DNA of 64,000 nucleotides from assembly GCA_050297015.1 (NCBI GenBank), contig JBNKRZ010000013.1, forward strand, positions 1 to 64,000. Direction: 5' to 3'. Position numbers and translations under genes: made by a program. Positions within the stretch are counted from its first letter, which is position 1. The number at the start of each line of letters is the position of its first letter. Below, piece after piece: positions 51,138 through 59,588 of this stretch. This DNA comes from JACKJA01 sp050297015 (GTDB taxonomy: Bacteria > Pseudomonadota > Alphaproteobacteria > Micavibrionales > Micavibrionaceae). The notes beneath the pieces were generated by a model, which saw nothing but the letters and a program-made list of their open reading frames with translations, had not been told where the DNA came from and searched no databases.

Positions 51138-52928
51138 ATGACCCAATCTTACGAAATTATTGATCATGAATATGATGTTGTTGTTGTCGGTGCTGGCGGT
51201 GCGGGATTGCGCGCCGGGTTTGGCTGTGCAGAGAAGGGGCTGAAAACGGCGCTGATTTCCAAGGTCTTTCCGACGCGCTCACACACAGTGGCGGCACAGG
51301 GCGGGATTTCTGCGGCGCTCGGTAATATGGGTGAAGATGATTGGCGCTTTCATATGTATGATACGATCAAGGGCTCTGACTGGCTCGGCGATCAGGATGC
51401 TATTGAGTATATGTGCCGGGAGGCGATTCCCGCGATTATCGAGTTGGAGCATTATGGTGTGCCGTTTTCCCGCACGCCGGAGGGCAAGATTTACCAGCGT
51501 GCCTTTGGCGGTATGACTACCCACTATGGTAAGGGTACGGCGCAGCGGACGTGTGCGGCGGCCGACCGGACGGGGCATGCGATTTTGCACACGCTCTATA
51601 CGCAGGCGCTCAAGCACAAGGCTGAATTCTTTATCGAATATTTTGCTCTCGATCTGATTATGGATGAGGACGGCGCATGCGTCGGGGTGATGGCCCTGAA
51701 CATGGAGGACGGCACAATCCACCGTTTCCGCGGGCATCAGACTATTTTGGCGACCGGTGGTTATGGCCGAACGTTCTTTTCCTGCACCTCGGCTCATACA
51801 TGCACCGGTGACGGGAATGCGATGGTACTGCGTGCCGGCCTTGCGTTGCAGGATATGGAATTTATTCAGTTCCACCCGACCGGAATTTACGGTGCGGGCT
51901 GCCTGATTACCGAAGGTGTGCGCGGGGAAGGCGGTTATCTAACAAACTCTGAGGGTGAACGCTTTATGGAGCGTTATGCACCGAGCGCGAAGGATCTTGC
52001 GTCCCGTGATGTGGTGTCCCGTTCCATGACTGTTGAAATTCGTGAAGGGCGCGGTGTCGGGCCGGAGAAAGATCATATTCATTTGCACCTTGAGCATCTT
52101 GATCCTGATATTATCCATTCTCGCTTGCCGGGGATCGCCGAAACGGCGCGCGTGTTCGCCGGTGTGGATGTGACGAAAGAACCGATTCCCGTGATTCCTA
52201 CTGCTCACTACAATATGGGCGGCGTCCCGACTAACTTTAAAACGGAAGTTATCAACCCGACGAAGAAAGATAAAAATGCTGTCGTGCCGGGCTTGATGGC
52301 AATTGGAGAGGCCGCGTGTGTTTCCGTACATGGCGCGAACCGTTTGGGTTCCAACTCTTTGCTTGATTTGGTGGTGTTTGGACGGGCAGCGGCCAATCGT
52401 TGCGCCGAACTTGTGAAACCACACAGCGCCCATAAAGCCCTAAAGGGTGATGGTGGACAAAAATCCATCGAACGTCTGGATCGTTTCCGCAACGCGAGCG
52501 GCCACACATCGACAGCGGATTTGCGTGACCGTATGCAGCGCACGATGCAAAGCCACGCGCCCGTATTCCGGACGGGCGATGTTCTGGCCGAGGGCATTAC
52601 AAAAATTGATGCGGCTTTTCAGGCCAAAACCGATCTGGGGATTACCGACCGTTCCTTGATCTTTAATACCGATCTGATCGAAACGTTGGAGCTGGATAAC
52701 CTGCTCTCACAAGCCGTTGTTGCTATGCATGCCGCGGCCAATCGTGAAGAGTCCCGTGGGGCGCAAGCGCGTGAGGATTTCCCTGATCGTGACGATAAAA
52801 AATGGATGAAGCATACGGTGATCTGGTGTGATGATAAGGGCAAAGTTACGATCGATTACCGTCCCGTCATTATGACGACCTTGACCGATGAGGTTGAGCC
52901 GGTGCCGCCGAAGGCGCGTGTTTACTAG
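51138..52928 (+). CDS. sdhA: Succinate dehydrogenase flavoprotein subunit
   Basis: A 596-residue FAD enzyme. YDVVVVGAGGAGLRAGFG binds FAD; TRSHTVAAQGGISAALGN contains the histidine for covalent FAD; EFIQFHPTGIYGAG and RGEGGYLTNSEGERFMERYA line the active site; RLGSNSLLDLVVFGRAA is the second FAD motif. It oxidises succinate in the citric acid cycle and complex II. Confidence 0.97.
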   Translation: MTQSYEIIDHEYDVVVVGAGGAGLRAGFGCAEKGLKTALISKVFPTRSHTVAAQGGISAALGNMGEDDWRFHMYDTIKGSDWLGDQDAIEYMCREAIPAIIELEHYGVPFSRTPEGKIYQRAFGGMTTHYGKGTAQRTCAAADRTGHAILHTLYTQALKHKAEFFIEYFALDLIMDEDGACVGVMALNMEDGTIHRFRGHQTILATGGYGRTFFSCTSAHTCTGDGNAMVLRAGLALQDMEFIQFHPTGIYGAGCLITEGVRGEGGYLTNSEGERFMERYAPSAKDLASRDVVSRSMTVEIREGRGVGPEKDHIHLHLEHLDPDIIHSRLPGIAETARVFAGVDVTKEPIPVIPTAHYNMGGVPTNFKTEVINPTKKDKNAVVPGLMAIGEAACVSVHGANRLGSNSLLDLVVFGRAAANRCAELVKPHSAHKALKGDGGQKSIERLDRFRNASGHTSTADLRDRMQRTMQSHAPVFRTGDVLAEGITKIDAAFQAKTDLGITDRSLIFNTDLIETLELDNLLSQAVVAMHAAANREESRGAQAREDFPDRDDKKWMKHTVIWCDDKGKVTIDYRPVIMTTLTDEVEPVPPKARVY

Positions 52929-53076
52929 GTGTTTCTTGATATTTTTCTTGTTGCGTTGCAATAAAGCTCTTGACGTAACGTAGGGTTTCCCCTATTCTTA
53001 ATCCTTTCCATGCGGCGGAAAAAGGGGAGAGGTGTGTGTATGATGAAACACGCAAACCCTTTTGGATGCGCCGGTT

Positions 53077-53574
53077 ATGATAAAATTTATTGTCGAAGCA
53101 TACTCGGAAGAGAGCTATGAAGATGCCATGGTGCAAGCCTTGGGCAAGGCTTCGGCGCATATGGCGCGTGATAATGATGTTCACATTGATCTCGTCGATA
53201 TGTCGTATGACGAGGAAACCGGTTATCATATTGCGCTGGAAGTTACGGTCGTTCCTATGGGGGATAAGGACTCTTTCAAAATTAAGCGTGATGAAGAGCT
53301 GAACAAGCGCATGGCTGTCGAAATTTTTCGCAAGCTGCGCACGAATGAGGGTGAGCGGCTCAAGAATATGATTTCCGATCATTTTCGCCGTCGGGGGCAT
53401 TGTCCGGATATTCCGGCGCTTAATCAGTCTTGGATTAATGAAACTCACATCGCTAATGATATTGTGGAGCGGCAATTCCTGCACGCCGTTCATGATGTTG
53501 AAATTCCCACCAGCAGCCCTAATGTGCCCGATATTCACAAAATATTGGGGCGTCCGACTTTTGATTTGGGGTGA
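53077..53574 (+). CDS. Unknown protein with dodecin-like N-terminal domain, inside the sdh operon
   Basis: A 165-residue soluble protein between sdhA and sdhB. Residues 1-65 read like a dodecin fold (a beta strand IKFIVEAYS, the helix SYEDAMVQALGKASAHMA, then VHIDLVDMSYDEETGYHIAL and EVTVVPM). Residues 70-165 are a charged helical region with FKIKRDEELNKRMAVEIFRK and no known motif. I start it at ATG 53077; a TTG 15 bases upstream is possible. Dodecins store flavins, so a link to the flavin enzyme SdhA is attractive, but the fold call is by pattern and uncertain. Confidence 0.5.
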   Translation: MIKFIVEAYSEESYEDAMVQALGKASAHMARDNDVHIDLVDMSYDEETGYHIALEVTVVPMGDKDSFKIKRDEELNKRMAVEIFRKLRTNEGERLKNMISDHFRRRGHCPDIPALNQSWINETHIANDIVERQFLHAVHDVEIPTSSPNVPDIHKILGRPTFDLG

Positions 53575-53673
53575 GTTTTTTCGATGTTCGTGATTTTTCT
53601 TTAAAAGGCGCTTCACAGCGAGGGTTAAAGTCTTTATTTTAGAGACGGATATTTACCCAACAGGTAAGGGATC

Positions 53674-54468
53674 ATGGCAGAGTTTACACTTCCTCGGAAT
53701 TCAAAGGTTGGCAAAGGTCGGACGCATAAGGCTCCTGAAGGTGCTGTGCGTACGAAAACGTTTCAGGTTTATCGCTGGGATCCGGAGGATTCCGAAAATC
53801 CCCGTTGGGATGAGTACGAAATCGATCTGGATCAATGCGGCCCGATGGTCCTTGATGCGCTTTTATACATCAAGAACAATGTCGATTCGACGCTGACACT
53901 GCGCCGGTCATGCCGTGAAGGGATTTGCGGCTCTTGTGCCATGAATATTGATGGCACCAATACGCTGGCATGTTTGAAGGGCATTGATGAGGTTAAGGGC
54001 GATGTTAAGGTTTCACCATTGCCGCACATGCCTGTGGTTAAAGATCTGGTGCCGGACCTGAACCATGCCTATGCGCAATATGCGTTGATTGAGCCGTGGT
54101 TGAAAACAGATTCGCCGGAGCCCTCCCGCGAGCGCTTGCAAAGCGCTGAGGATGCTGATGTGCTGAACGGTCATGACGGGCACGGGCCGGCCATGTGTAT
54201 TTTGTGTTTTTGCTGTTCTACGGCGTGCCCTAGTTACTGGTGGAATGGCGACCGGTTTATCGGACCGGCTGTGTTGCAACAGGCTTATCGCTGGATTGCC
54301 GATTCTCGTGATGAGGCAACGGGTGAGCGGCTTGACCAGCTGGAAGATCCTTTCCGTTTGTATCGTTGTCATACGATTATGAATTGCACGAACACGTGCC
54401 CGAAAGACTTGAATCCTGCCAAGGCCATTGCTGAGATTAAAAAACTGATGGTTGCCCGTCAGGCTTAA
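53674..54468 (+). CDS. sdhB: Succinate dehydrogenase iron-sulfur subunit
   Basis: A 264-residue protein. SCREGICGSCAMNIDGTNTL and its last Cys hold the [2Fe-2S] cluster; CILCFCCSTACPSYWW and CHTIMNCTNTCPKDLNP hold the [4Fe-4S] and [3Fe-4S] clusters. It passes electrons from SdhA to the membrane quinone. The stop interlocks with the stop of the convergent gene at 54465. Confidence 0.97.
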   Translation: MAEFTLPRNSKVGKGRTHKAPEGAVRTKTFQVYRWDPEDSENPRWDEYEIDLDQCGPMVLDALLYIKNNVDSTLTLRRSCREGICGSCAMNIDGTNTLACLKGIDEVKGDVKVSPLPHMPVVKDLVPDLNHAYAQYALIEPWLKTDSPEPSRERLQSAEDADVLNGHDGHGPAMCILCFCCSTACPSYWWNGDRFIGPAVLQQAYRWIADSRDEATGERLDQLEDPFRLYRCHTIMNCTNTCPKDLNPAKAIAEIKKLMVARQA

Positions 54469-55070
54469 AAATCATAATCATCCAGCTCTTTTCCACCAAA
54501 CGGGTCGAAGATGATTTCCGTTGAACACACGGCTTTGACAAGCTGGATCATGTTTTGTGATGAAAGACGAAGGTTTTGCTCGCAATGCGATGAACCTTTT
54601 ACGGGGATGGATTTTTCCGATCCGTCCTCTGCCGGTAAGTGAAGCGTTCCTTTATCTTTGCTGAGTGTTTGTATTGTGGCGCTTTGGCCCCGGTGTTTGA
54701 TTTCTATATTTTCGATCGTGATTTGTGTTTCGAATCCGGATGTTTCTTCTGTGATATTACGGTATGAATCGGACAAACTCTCTTTGTCTAGCTTGATCTC
54801 GTTGTTCTGGGCGGGGTAGCCGGGAATGTCGTAGGTGATTGTGCTCGTATAGCGCCCCTTTTCATGAAGGTGATCGTCGAGATAAGTCTCCAGATCTGGT
54901 GGTGATAAATTATGGTGGCCCATGGCGACCTGGTTCATTTCTTCAATGAAGGCGGTGATGTTTTCCTCACTCAATTGAGATGCTTTTTGTTTTAAGGTGA
55001 CGGCCTGTGCGGGGTCGGGGGTGAAAAAAGCGTAGGAAATTAAGGCTAATGCTGCGTGTTTAGAGATCAT
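54465..55070 (-). CDS. Exported protein, paralogue of the neighbour at 55060
   Basis: A 201-residue protein with a signal peptide ending at AQA|VT (residue 23). The mature part opens with a helix (LSEENITAFIEEMNQVAMG), then a beta-rich part (RYTSTITYDIPGYP, TQITIENIEIKH) and a C-terminal segment with two cysteines (SSHCEQNLRLSS, KAVCSTEI). The opening helix and the two cysteines match the upstream gene, which it overlaps by 11 bases. The fold may be NTF2-like, but this is a guess. It is periplasmic by its signal; the role is unknown. Confidence 0.65.
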   Translation of the reverse strand: MISKHAALALISYAFFTPDPAQAVTLKQKASQLSEENITAFIEEMNQVAMGHHNLSPPDLETYLDDHLHEKGRYTSTITYDIPGYPAQNNEIKLDKESLSDSYRNITEETSGFETQITIENIEIKHRGQSATIQTLSKDKGTLHLPAEDGSEKSIPVKGSSHCEQNLRLSSQNMIQLVKAVCSTEIIFDPFGGKELDDYDF

Positions 55071-55659
55071 CTTGAATCTCCATATAGGTTGTACAAGAGG
55101 CGTCTTTCATCTGTATGACCTTTTTTTCCTGACTTAAAACGAGTGTTTGCTCGCAGTAAGACGTGCCAATGACGGGCACGGTGTTTTCATCGCCGAAGTC
55201 GTCAATAATCGGCATCAGGCCGCGCTCGCGTGTTGTGCTGATGACGCGGGCGCGCCGGGCGTCGTCCGTGATCTTGATGTAGTCGATATCAACGCGGCTT
55301 TCATGATGGCTCATCACCGTTTGGTCTTGCAAAATATGAGCGATAAAATCTTTTTTATTCAGCGCCATTTCTTCTTCTTTTTCATCGTCTCCGATTCGGT
55401 ATTTCAGGGTGGTGGAGAATTGGCCGTCATCGTTAATGTGTTCGACGAAGAATTTTGTGATATCAAAAGCGTCAGTGTTTTCTTGTTTGGCGCTCGCCAT
55501 AGAGGATACTTGTTCGACAAAGGCGGTGACGTTGCCTTCTGTGAGCTGTGTGATTTGCATGGCGGGGTCGGCGTCCTTGATGAAGGCTGTAAATAAAATT
55601 ACAACCAACATAACATTGAAGGCAGCCATGCCCAGTAATTCAAGGCTTTTCCCCATCAC
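55060..55659 (-). CDS. Exported protein, paralogue of the neighbour at 54465
   Basis: A 199-residue protein with a hydrophobic N-terminus (LGMAAFNVMLVVILFTAFI) that is a signal peptide or an anchor. The core has LTEGNVTAFVEQVSSMASA, QFSTTLKYRIGDDEKEEEMA and GTSYCEQTLVLSQ with a second Cys in KDASCTTYM, all shared with the downstream gene. It is probably the older copy of a tandem duplication, since it is the first gene. No family is recognised. Confidence 0.65.
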   Translation of the reverse strand: MMGKSLELLGMAAFNVMLVVILFTAFIKDADPAMQITQLTEGNVTAFVEQVSSMASAKQENTDAFDITKFFVEHINDDGQFSTTLKYRIGDDEKEEEMALNKKDFIAHILQDQTVMSHHESRVDIDYIKITDDARRARVISTTRERGLMPIIDDFGDENTVPVIGTSYCEQTLVLSQEKKVIQMKDASCTTYMEIQDDL

Positions 55660-55765
55660 CGCTATCCGTTTATAAAGCTATCCGTTTTTAAAATCACGTG
55701 TGCTGTGAGTTTTCTCCCTATCCTTAAGGGTACCCCGAAAAGGTAAAAATAGAGTATAAAAGTTT

Positions 55766-56050
55766 TCAGATTTTTTGTAGCTCTGCCCATTTTTCGGCGG
55801 GGAGTGCCGTGATTTTGACGGTTTTCAGGCGGTCGGTTTCGCCGCGGGTGATTTCAATGGTATTTTGGGCTATTCCCAGTTCTTTTGAAAGAAGTCCTAT
55901 TAGTGCCTTGTTTGCTTTTCCTTTTTCGGGTGCGGCAGTAACGGATATTTTCAGGATTGTTTTGGGGCCTTCGGGGCCGTTATCCCAGCCGCGGATTTTG
56001 TTGCTGGGGCCGCTGGGGATTAATTTTATTATGATCGTTCGATCAGTCAC
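55766..56050 (-). CDS. DUF167/YggU family protein
   Basis: A 94-residue protein. LKISVTAAPEKGKANKALIG followed by LLSKELGIAQNTIEITRG is the family signature. It overlaps nadC by 4 bases (ATGA), so it is the third gene of nadA-nadC-DUF167. The function of this family is not known. Confidence 0.9.
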   Translation of the reverse strand: MTDRTIIIKLIPSGPSNKIRGWDNGPEGPKTILKISVTAAPEKGKANKALIGLLSKELGIAQNTIEITRGETDRLKTVKITALPAEKWAELQKI

Positions 56051-56886
56051 TTGATGTCTAAACCTAAGTCCATAACCGGGGCGCTGTGGGTTAGGGCGCC
56101 GATGGATATCAGGTCAACTCCACATTCAGATACGGATCGAACCGTATTTATGTTCACGCCGCCACTAGCTTCCGTTTTCAGGTTTCCGTCAACTAATTTA
56201 ACGGCCTGCGTGAGGGTGTTCGGTGTCATGTTGTCGAGTAGGACAATATCGGCGCCGGGTTCAAGTTCAAGTAATTCTTTAAGCTGGTCGAGTGTGTCAA
56301 CTTCGACTTCGATCTTAATCATGTGTCCGGCAAGGGCGCGGGCTTTTTCGACGGCTTGTTTTATGCTCCCGGCGACGGCGATATGGTTGTCCTTGATCAG
56401 GATCGCATCATCAAGGCCGTAGCGGTGATTGCTGCCGCCGCCACATTTGACCGCATATTTTTCCAGTGCGCGCAGGCCCGGCGTGGTTTTGCGGGTACAG
56501 CAAATTTGCGCATTTGTGCCCTCGACTTCTTTAACGAATGTGGCCGTCATTGTGGCGATACCTGACAGGTGGCCGAGGAAATTAAGCGCCGTGCGTTCGG
56601 CGGTCAAGATATCCCGCGCTGAACCGTTGATGGTGGCGATATCCTGTCCGGCTTTGACGGCGGTGCCGTCCTCAATATGTTTTTCTAAATTGAGCGCCGG
56701 GTTGATTAACTCAAAAGCCAGCAGCGCCACATCCAGTCCGGCAATCACGCCATCGGTGCGGGCACGAATTGTGGCGTTGGTTTGTGCGTTTGCGGGAATC
56801 GTCGCTTCGCTTGTGATGTCGCCGCGGCGCCCTAAATCCTCTTGCAGGGCGGCTTTGACGGCGTCCGTGTAAAGCAGACGGTTCAT
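56047..56886 (-). CDS. nadC: Nicotinate-nucleotide diphosphorylase (carboxylating)
   Basis: A 279-residue enzyme that turns quinolinate and PRPP into nicotinate mononucleotide. TERTALNFLGHLSGIAT, CCTRKTTPGLRALEKYAV, KCGGGSNHRYGLDDAILIKD and the C-terminal EASGGVNINTVRS are conserved. It starts one base inside the nadA stop. No nadB is beside it, so quinolinate supply must use an aspartate oxidase or dehydrogenase gene elsewhere. Confidence 0.96.
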   Translation of the reverse strand: MNRLLYTDAVKAALQEDLGRRGDITSEATIPANAQTNATIRARTDGVIAGLDVALLAFELINPALNLEKHIEDGTAVKAGQDIATINGSARDILTAERTALNFLGHLSGIATMTATFVKEVEGTNAQICCTRKTTPGLRALEKYAVKCGGGSNHRYGLDDAILIKDNHIAVAGSIKQAVEKARALAGHMIKIEVEVDTLDQLKELLELEPGADIVLLDNMTPNTLTQAVKLVDGNLKTEASGGVNINTVRSVSECGVDLISIGALTHSAPVMDLGLDIK

Positions 56887-57896
56887 CAGCTTAGCTCCAG
56901 CATGCGTTCGATTGGTTTGCGGGCGCGGGCGGCAATTTCAGGATCAATAGAAACTTCCCCGGTCATATCGCGCAGGCATGTGAGGATTTTCGGCAGGGAA
57001 ATCATCTTCATGTACGGGCACATCTGACATGATCCGATCATTTCTATGCCGGGGTTTTCAGCGGCGATGTTATCACTCATTGAACATTCGGTCATAAGAA
57101 CCGCGCGGGCGGGTTGATGGGCTTTAATCCATGTGTCCATTTGCGAGGTTGAGCCGGCGTAGTCGGAGACTTTCAGCACCTCTGGCGGGCATTCCGGGTG
57201 GGCAAGCACGGCGATATCGTCGTAGCGTTCGCGGAATCGTTCGACTTGTTTGGCGGTGAATTGCTCGTGAACCACGCAGGCGCCGTCCCAGTACAGGACT
57301 TTGATTTTTGTTTGGGCGGCAACGTTTTGCGCAAGGTATTTGTCCGGCGTCATGAAGACCGTATCGTGTCCTTCGCGGCCCAGCGCTTCGACAATTTGCA
57401 GCGCGTTGGCCGAGGTGCAGCACACATCGCTTTCCGCTTTGACCTCGGCGGAGGTGTTGACGTAAGTGATAACCGGCACGCCGGGGTGTTCGGCCTTGAT
57501 CTTGCGTACGTCCTCGGCAGTGATCGCGTCAGCCAGTGTGCAGCCCGCTTTGGGATCGGGGATCAGGACGGTTTTGTCCGGGCAGATGATCTTGGCGGTC
57601 TCGGCCATGAAATGCACCCCGCACTGTACGATGATGTCAGCATCGGTCTTGGCGGCTTCACGGGCGAGCTGTAGGGAGTCGCCTGTAATATCGCCGACGC
57701 CGAAAAAGACATCCGGTGTCATGTAATTATGCGCGAGGATAACCGCGTTCTTTTCGCGTTTCAGGCGGTTAATTTCGTGGATGTAGGGGGCCAGCTTTTC
57801 CCAGTGTTCCGGTTTGTATTGGTGGGACAGCTTGTCAAGAAGTGGGGCCGTGTCCCGTGCTACTTTATCCGTATAGGTCAGCGTTTTTGCGCTCAT
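56886..57896 (-). CDS. nadA: Quinolinate synthase
   Basis: A 336-residue [4Fe-4S] enzyme that condenses iminoaspartate with dihydroxyacetone phosphate. Marks are AVILAHNYMTPDVFFGVGD, QCGVHFMAETAKI, AGCTLADAIT, DVCCTSANA and GSCQMCPYMKM with the cluster cysteines. I start it at 57896 (MSAKTLTYTDK); a longer frame to 57965 overlaps the leader of the divergent amidase gene. Confidence 0.96.
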   Translation of the reverse strand: MSAKTLTYTDKVARDTAPLLDKLSHQYKPEHWEKLAPYIHEINRLKREKNAVILAHNYMTPDVFFGVGDITGDSLQLAREAAKTDADIIVQCGVHFMAETAKIICPDKTVLIPDPKAGCTLADAITAEDVRKIKAEHPGVPVITYVNTSAEVKAESDVCCTSANALQIVEALGREGHDTVFMTPDKYLAQNVAAQTKIKVLYWDGACVVHEQFTAKQVERFRERYDDIAVLAHPECPPEVLKVSDYAGSTSQMDTWIKAHQPARAVLMTECSMSDNIAAENPGIEMIGSCQMCPYMKMISLPKILTCLRDMTGEVSIDPEIAARARKPIERMLELS

Positions 57897-57971
57897 GGTT
57901 TTTAGTCGTTCTTTACCGTTGCCGTTGAAAGGTCTATCTTTCCCAAAATGAAAGGGAAAGGTCAATGCTTT

Positions 57972-58469
57972 ATGCCGTTTGAAATTAAAAAACTTCCGTC
58001 ACCCAATTTCGGGGAGCGTCGCGACGGGGCGCGGCCGTCGATTATTGTGATACATTCTACGGGCATGAAAACGGCGCAAGAGGCGCTGGAGCGTATGTGT
58101 GATCCGGCGGCGGAAGTGAGCGCTCATTACTGCATTGATGAGGATGGCACGGTTTATGAGTTGGTTGATGAAACTATGCGCGCTTGGCATGCAGGGGTTT
58201 CGGAATGGCGGGGGATTACGGATGTAAACAGTCATTCGATTGGGATTGAACTGGTCAACCCGGGGCATGAGTGGGGCTATCGTGAATTCCCGCCTGAGCA
58301 GATGGAGAGCCTTGTTGATCTGTGTAAATCCATCATGGCGCGGCACGAGATTAAATGGGTGCTGGGGCATTCCGACATCGCACCGGGGCGCAGACGGGAT
58401 CCCGGTGAATTGTTCGATTGGCAGTGGATGGCAGATGCGGGAGTGCCGAATATTCACGAAAAAGCTTGA
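57972..58469 (+). CDS. N-acetylmuramoyl-L-alanine amidase, Amidase_2 (AmpD-like)
   Basis: A 165-residue zinc amidase without a signal peptide. IIVIHSTGM supplies the first zinc His, GHSDIAPGRRRDPGELFDW the second His and the Asp, and HSIGIELVNPGHEWGYREFP is the family centre. It probably recycles cell-wall fragments in the cytoplasm, as AmpD does. I chose the ATG at 57972 because AAAGG is 10 bases upstream; an in-frame ATG at 57948 lacks a site. Its stop codon overlaps the -35 box of rnpB. Confidence 0.9.
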   Translation: MPFEIKKLPSPNFGERRDGARPSIIVIHSTGMKTAQEALERMCDPAAEVSAHYCIDEDGTVYELVDETMRAWHAGVSEWRGITDVNSHSIGIELVNPGHEWGYREFPPEQMESLVDLCKSIMARHEIKWVLGHSDIAPGRRRDPGELFDWQWMADAGVPNIHEKA

Positions 58470-58494
58470 AAGTTTTAGCGTTATCAACCATATA
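58466..58494 (+). promoter_or_regulatory. Sigma-70-type promoter of rnpB
   Basis: TTGAAA (58466-58471) and CATATA (58489-58494) are 17 bases apart, and +1 falls near 58502, the 5' end expected from the folding of the RNA. Confidence 0.7.
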
Positions 58495-58502
58495 AATCTT
58501 TA

Positions 58503-58863
58503 TCAGAAGGCTGGATGGCTGCTTCGTTTTGGCGGAGAGGAAAGTCCGGGCTTCACGAAAACACGGCGCCGGCTAACGGCCGGGCAGGGCGACCTGACGG
58601 AAAGTGCTGCAGAGATTTAAACCGCCGATGGCTGGCTGCTTTCGAGACGCTGGCACAGGCAAGGCTGAGAAGGTGCGGTAAGAGCGCACCGCGTTTCTGG
58701 CAACAGGAACGGCAAGGTAAACCCCGCCGGAAGCAAGACCAAATAGGCGTCTCATATGGTGAGTTTTCGCACCGGGATGCGGGTAGGTTGCTTGAGGTTT
58801 ACGGTAACGTAAATCCCAGATGAATAGCCATTCTCGACAGAACCCGGCTTACAGGCTTTCTGA
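58503..58863 (+). ncRNA. rnpB: RNase P RNA, class A
   Basis: About 360 bases with the conserved RNase P RNA blocks in order: GAGGAAAGTCCGGGCTTCAC, GGGCAGGGCGACCTGACGG, TAAACCGCCGATGGC, AAGGTGCGGTAAGAGCGCACC, CAAGGTAAACCCC, GGAAGCAAGACCAAATAGG and the 3' CGACAGAACCCGGCTTACAG. The ends pair (TCAGAA at 58503 with TTCTGA at 58858-58863), which sets the limits. It processes the 5' ends of tRNA precursors. Confidence 0.96.
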
Positions 58864-58870
58864 TGAAAAA

Positions 58871-58910
58871 GCCGCCTTTGGAGATTATCCCCGAAGGCGG
58901 CTTCTTTTTT
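58871..58910. terminator. Terminator of rnpB (bidirectional shape)
   Basis: GCCGCCTT (58871-58878) pairs with AAGGCGGC (58894-58901), followed by CTTTTTT on the plus strand and preceded by AAAAA. It can also end the small minus-strand gene at 58928. Confidence 0.88.
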
Positions 58911-58927
58911 GAGGGATATGGCCCGTT

Positions 58928-59074
58928 TTAGGGGAACAAGGCCATGTCCCACATTTTTGTTGTAAGGCTACGCAGTTCGTCCATGCGGGCGGAATTATAG
59001 GCCGTGTACAAAATTGTGCCGGCAAATAATCCGCCGTTTATAGCGAGCGCGAGCATCAGTAGTATTACCAACAT
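58928..59074 (-). CDS. 48-residue single-pass membrane peptide
   Basis: A short frame with a good ribosome binding site (GGGGAG about 7 bases before the ATG at 59074). The protein has a hydrophobic helix at about residues 2-24 (LVILLMLALAINGGLFAGTI) and a charged cytoplasmic tail ending in MALFP. It stops 17 bases before the bidirectional terminator, as a real gene would. No family is recognised. Confidence rests on the site, the helix and the terminator. Confidence 0.5.
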   Translation of the reverse strand: MLVILLMLALAINGGLFAGTILYTAYNSARMDELRSLTTKMWDMALFP

Positions 59075-59402
59075 TTTATTTCTCCCCACACATTTGGTTT
59101 TCGTTGGTCTTTGTTGTGTTGTTCATTTGCAGTGAACGCCTATTCTTTAGCACTATATTCTGGAAAATACAAGAAAATTTTCCAATCTTTTCAATGCGAT
59201 AGCAATCAGCGGTTGTATATTTTTCGTAACATAAGGAAATCATAAGTTTATGTTATGTAATATAAAATTTCACGGTTTTGACCAGCAATAAAATTTTATT
59301 AGGGAAAATCGTTAGCGATGGGTAGGGCATGGTGGGGGAGGTCTAAGTTTTTGAAAAATCCTGTGGTTATCTTTCGTGTTGGTCGGTTGCTAAATTGACG
59401 GG

Positions 59403-59446
59403 CCATAAAAACCCATGCTATCCCATAGATATCCATATGGTTCCAT
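59403..59446. promoter_or_regulatory. MraZ-box-like array: five CCAT units at exact 10-bp spacing
   Basis: CCAT occurs at 59403, 59413, 59423, 59433 and 59443; on the minus strand each unit reads ATGG followed by G, A or C. MraZ of E. coli binds three TGGG-type units at 10-bp spacing upstream of its own gene. Five units, one helical turn apart, 144-187 bases before mraZ, fit an autoregulatory operator. The orientation is opposite to the E. coli one. Confidence 0.6.
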
Positions 59447-59486
59447 AAGGGGGCCGTATTTTCTGGAAATTTGTTTTTCTGGCCTG

Positions 59487-59588
59487 TAGTCGTTTCGTTT
59501 TTCTTTTTGACGGGGCGCAAGCGACGAAGCGTAGAAGACCTACGTGATGAGCGGGGAAACAAGATCAAAAAGGAAATGGGAACGACTA
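59487..59588. repeat. 102-bp interrupted palindrome in the mraZ leader
   Basis: TAGTCGTT (59487-59494) pairs with AACGACTA (59581-59588), CTTTTTGA (59503-59510) with TCAAAAAG (59565-59572), and CGTAG (59530-59534) with CTACG (59540-59544). All three pairs share one centre near 59537. The right arm contains the probable mraZ ribosome binding site and ends one base before the GTG. Confidence 0.6.

Noticed and set aside
53040..53120. A 26-codon frame after GGGAGAGG, ahead of the dodecin-like gene
   Set aside because: The site is good, but the peptide has no feature and overlaps the next gene in another frame. It could be a leader peptide, but nothing supports that.
52870..53616. A 248-residue minus-strand frame opposite the dodecin-like gene
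   Set aside because: The plus-strand protein has a credible fold pattern and lies in the sdh operon; the antisense product is low-complexity and basic.
59318..59342. TGGG-containing G-rich segment as further MraZ boxes
   Set aside because: The TGGG units there do not keep a 10-bp spacing, unlike the array at 59403.
59299..59568. An 89-residue minus-strand frame in the mraZ upstream region
   Set aside because: It runs through the CCAT array and the palindrome, has no ribosome binding site and reads like random sequence.
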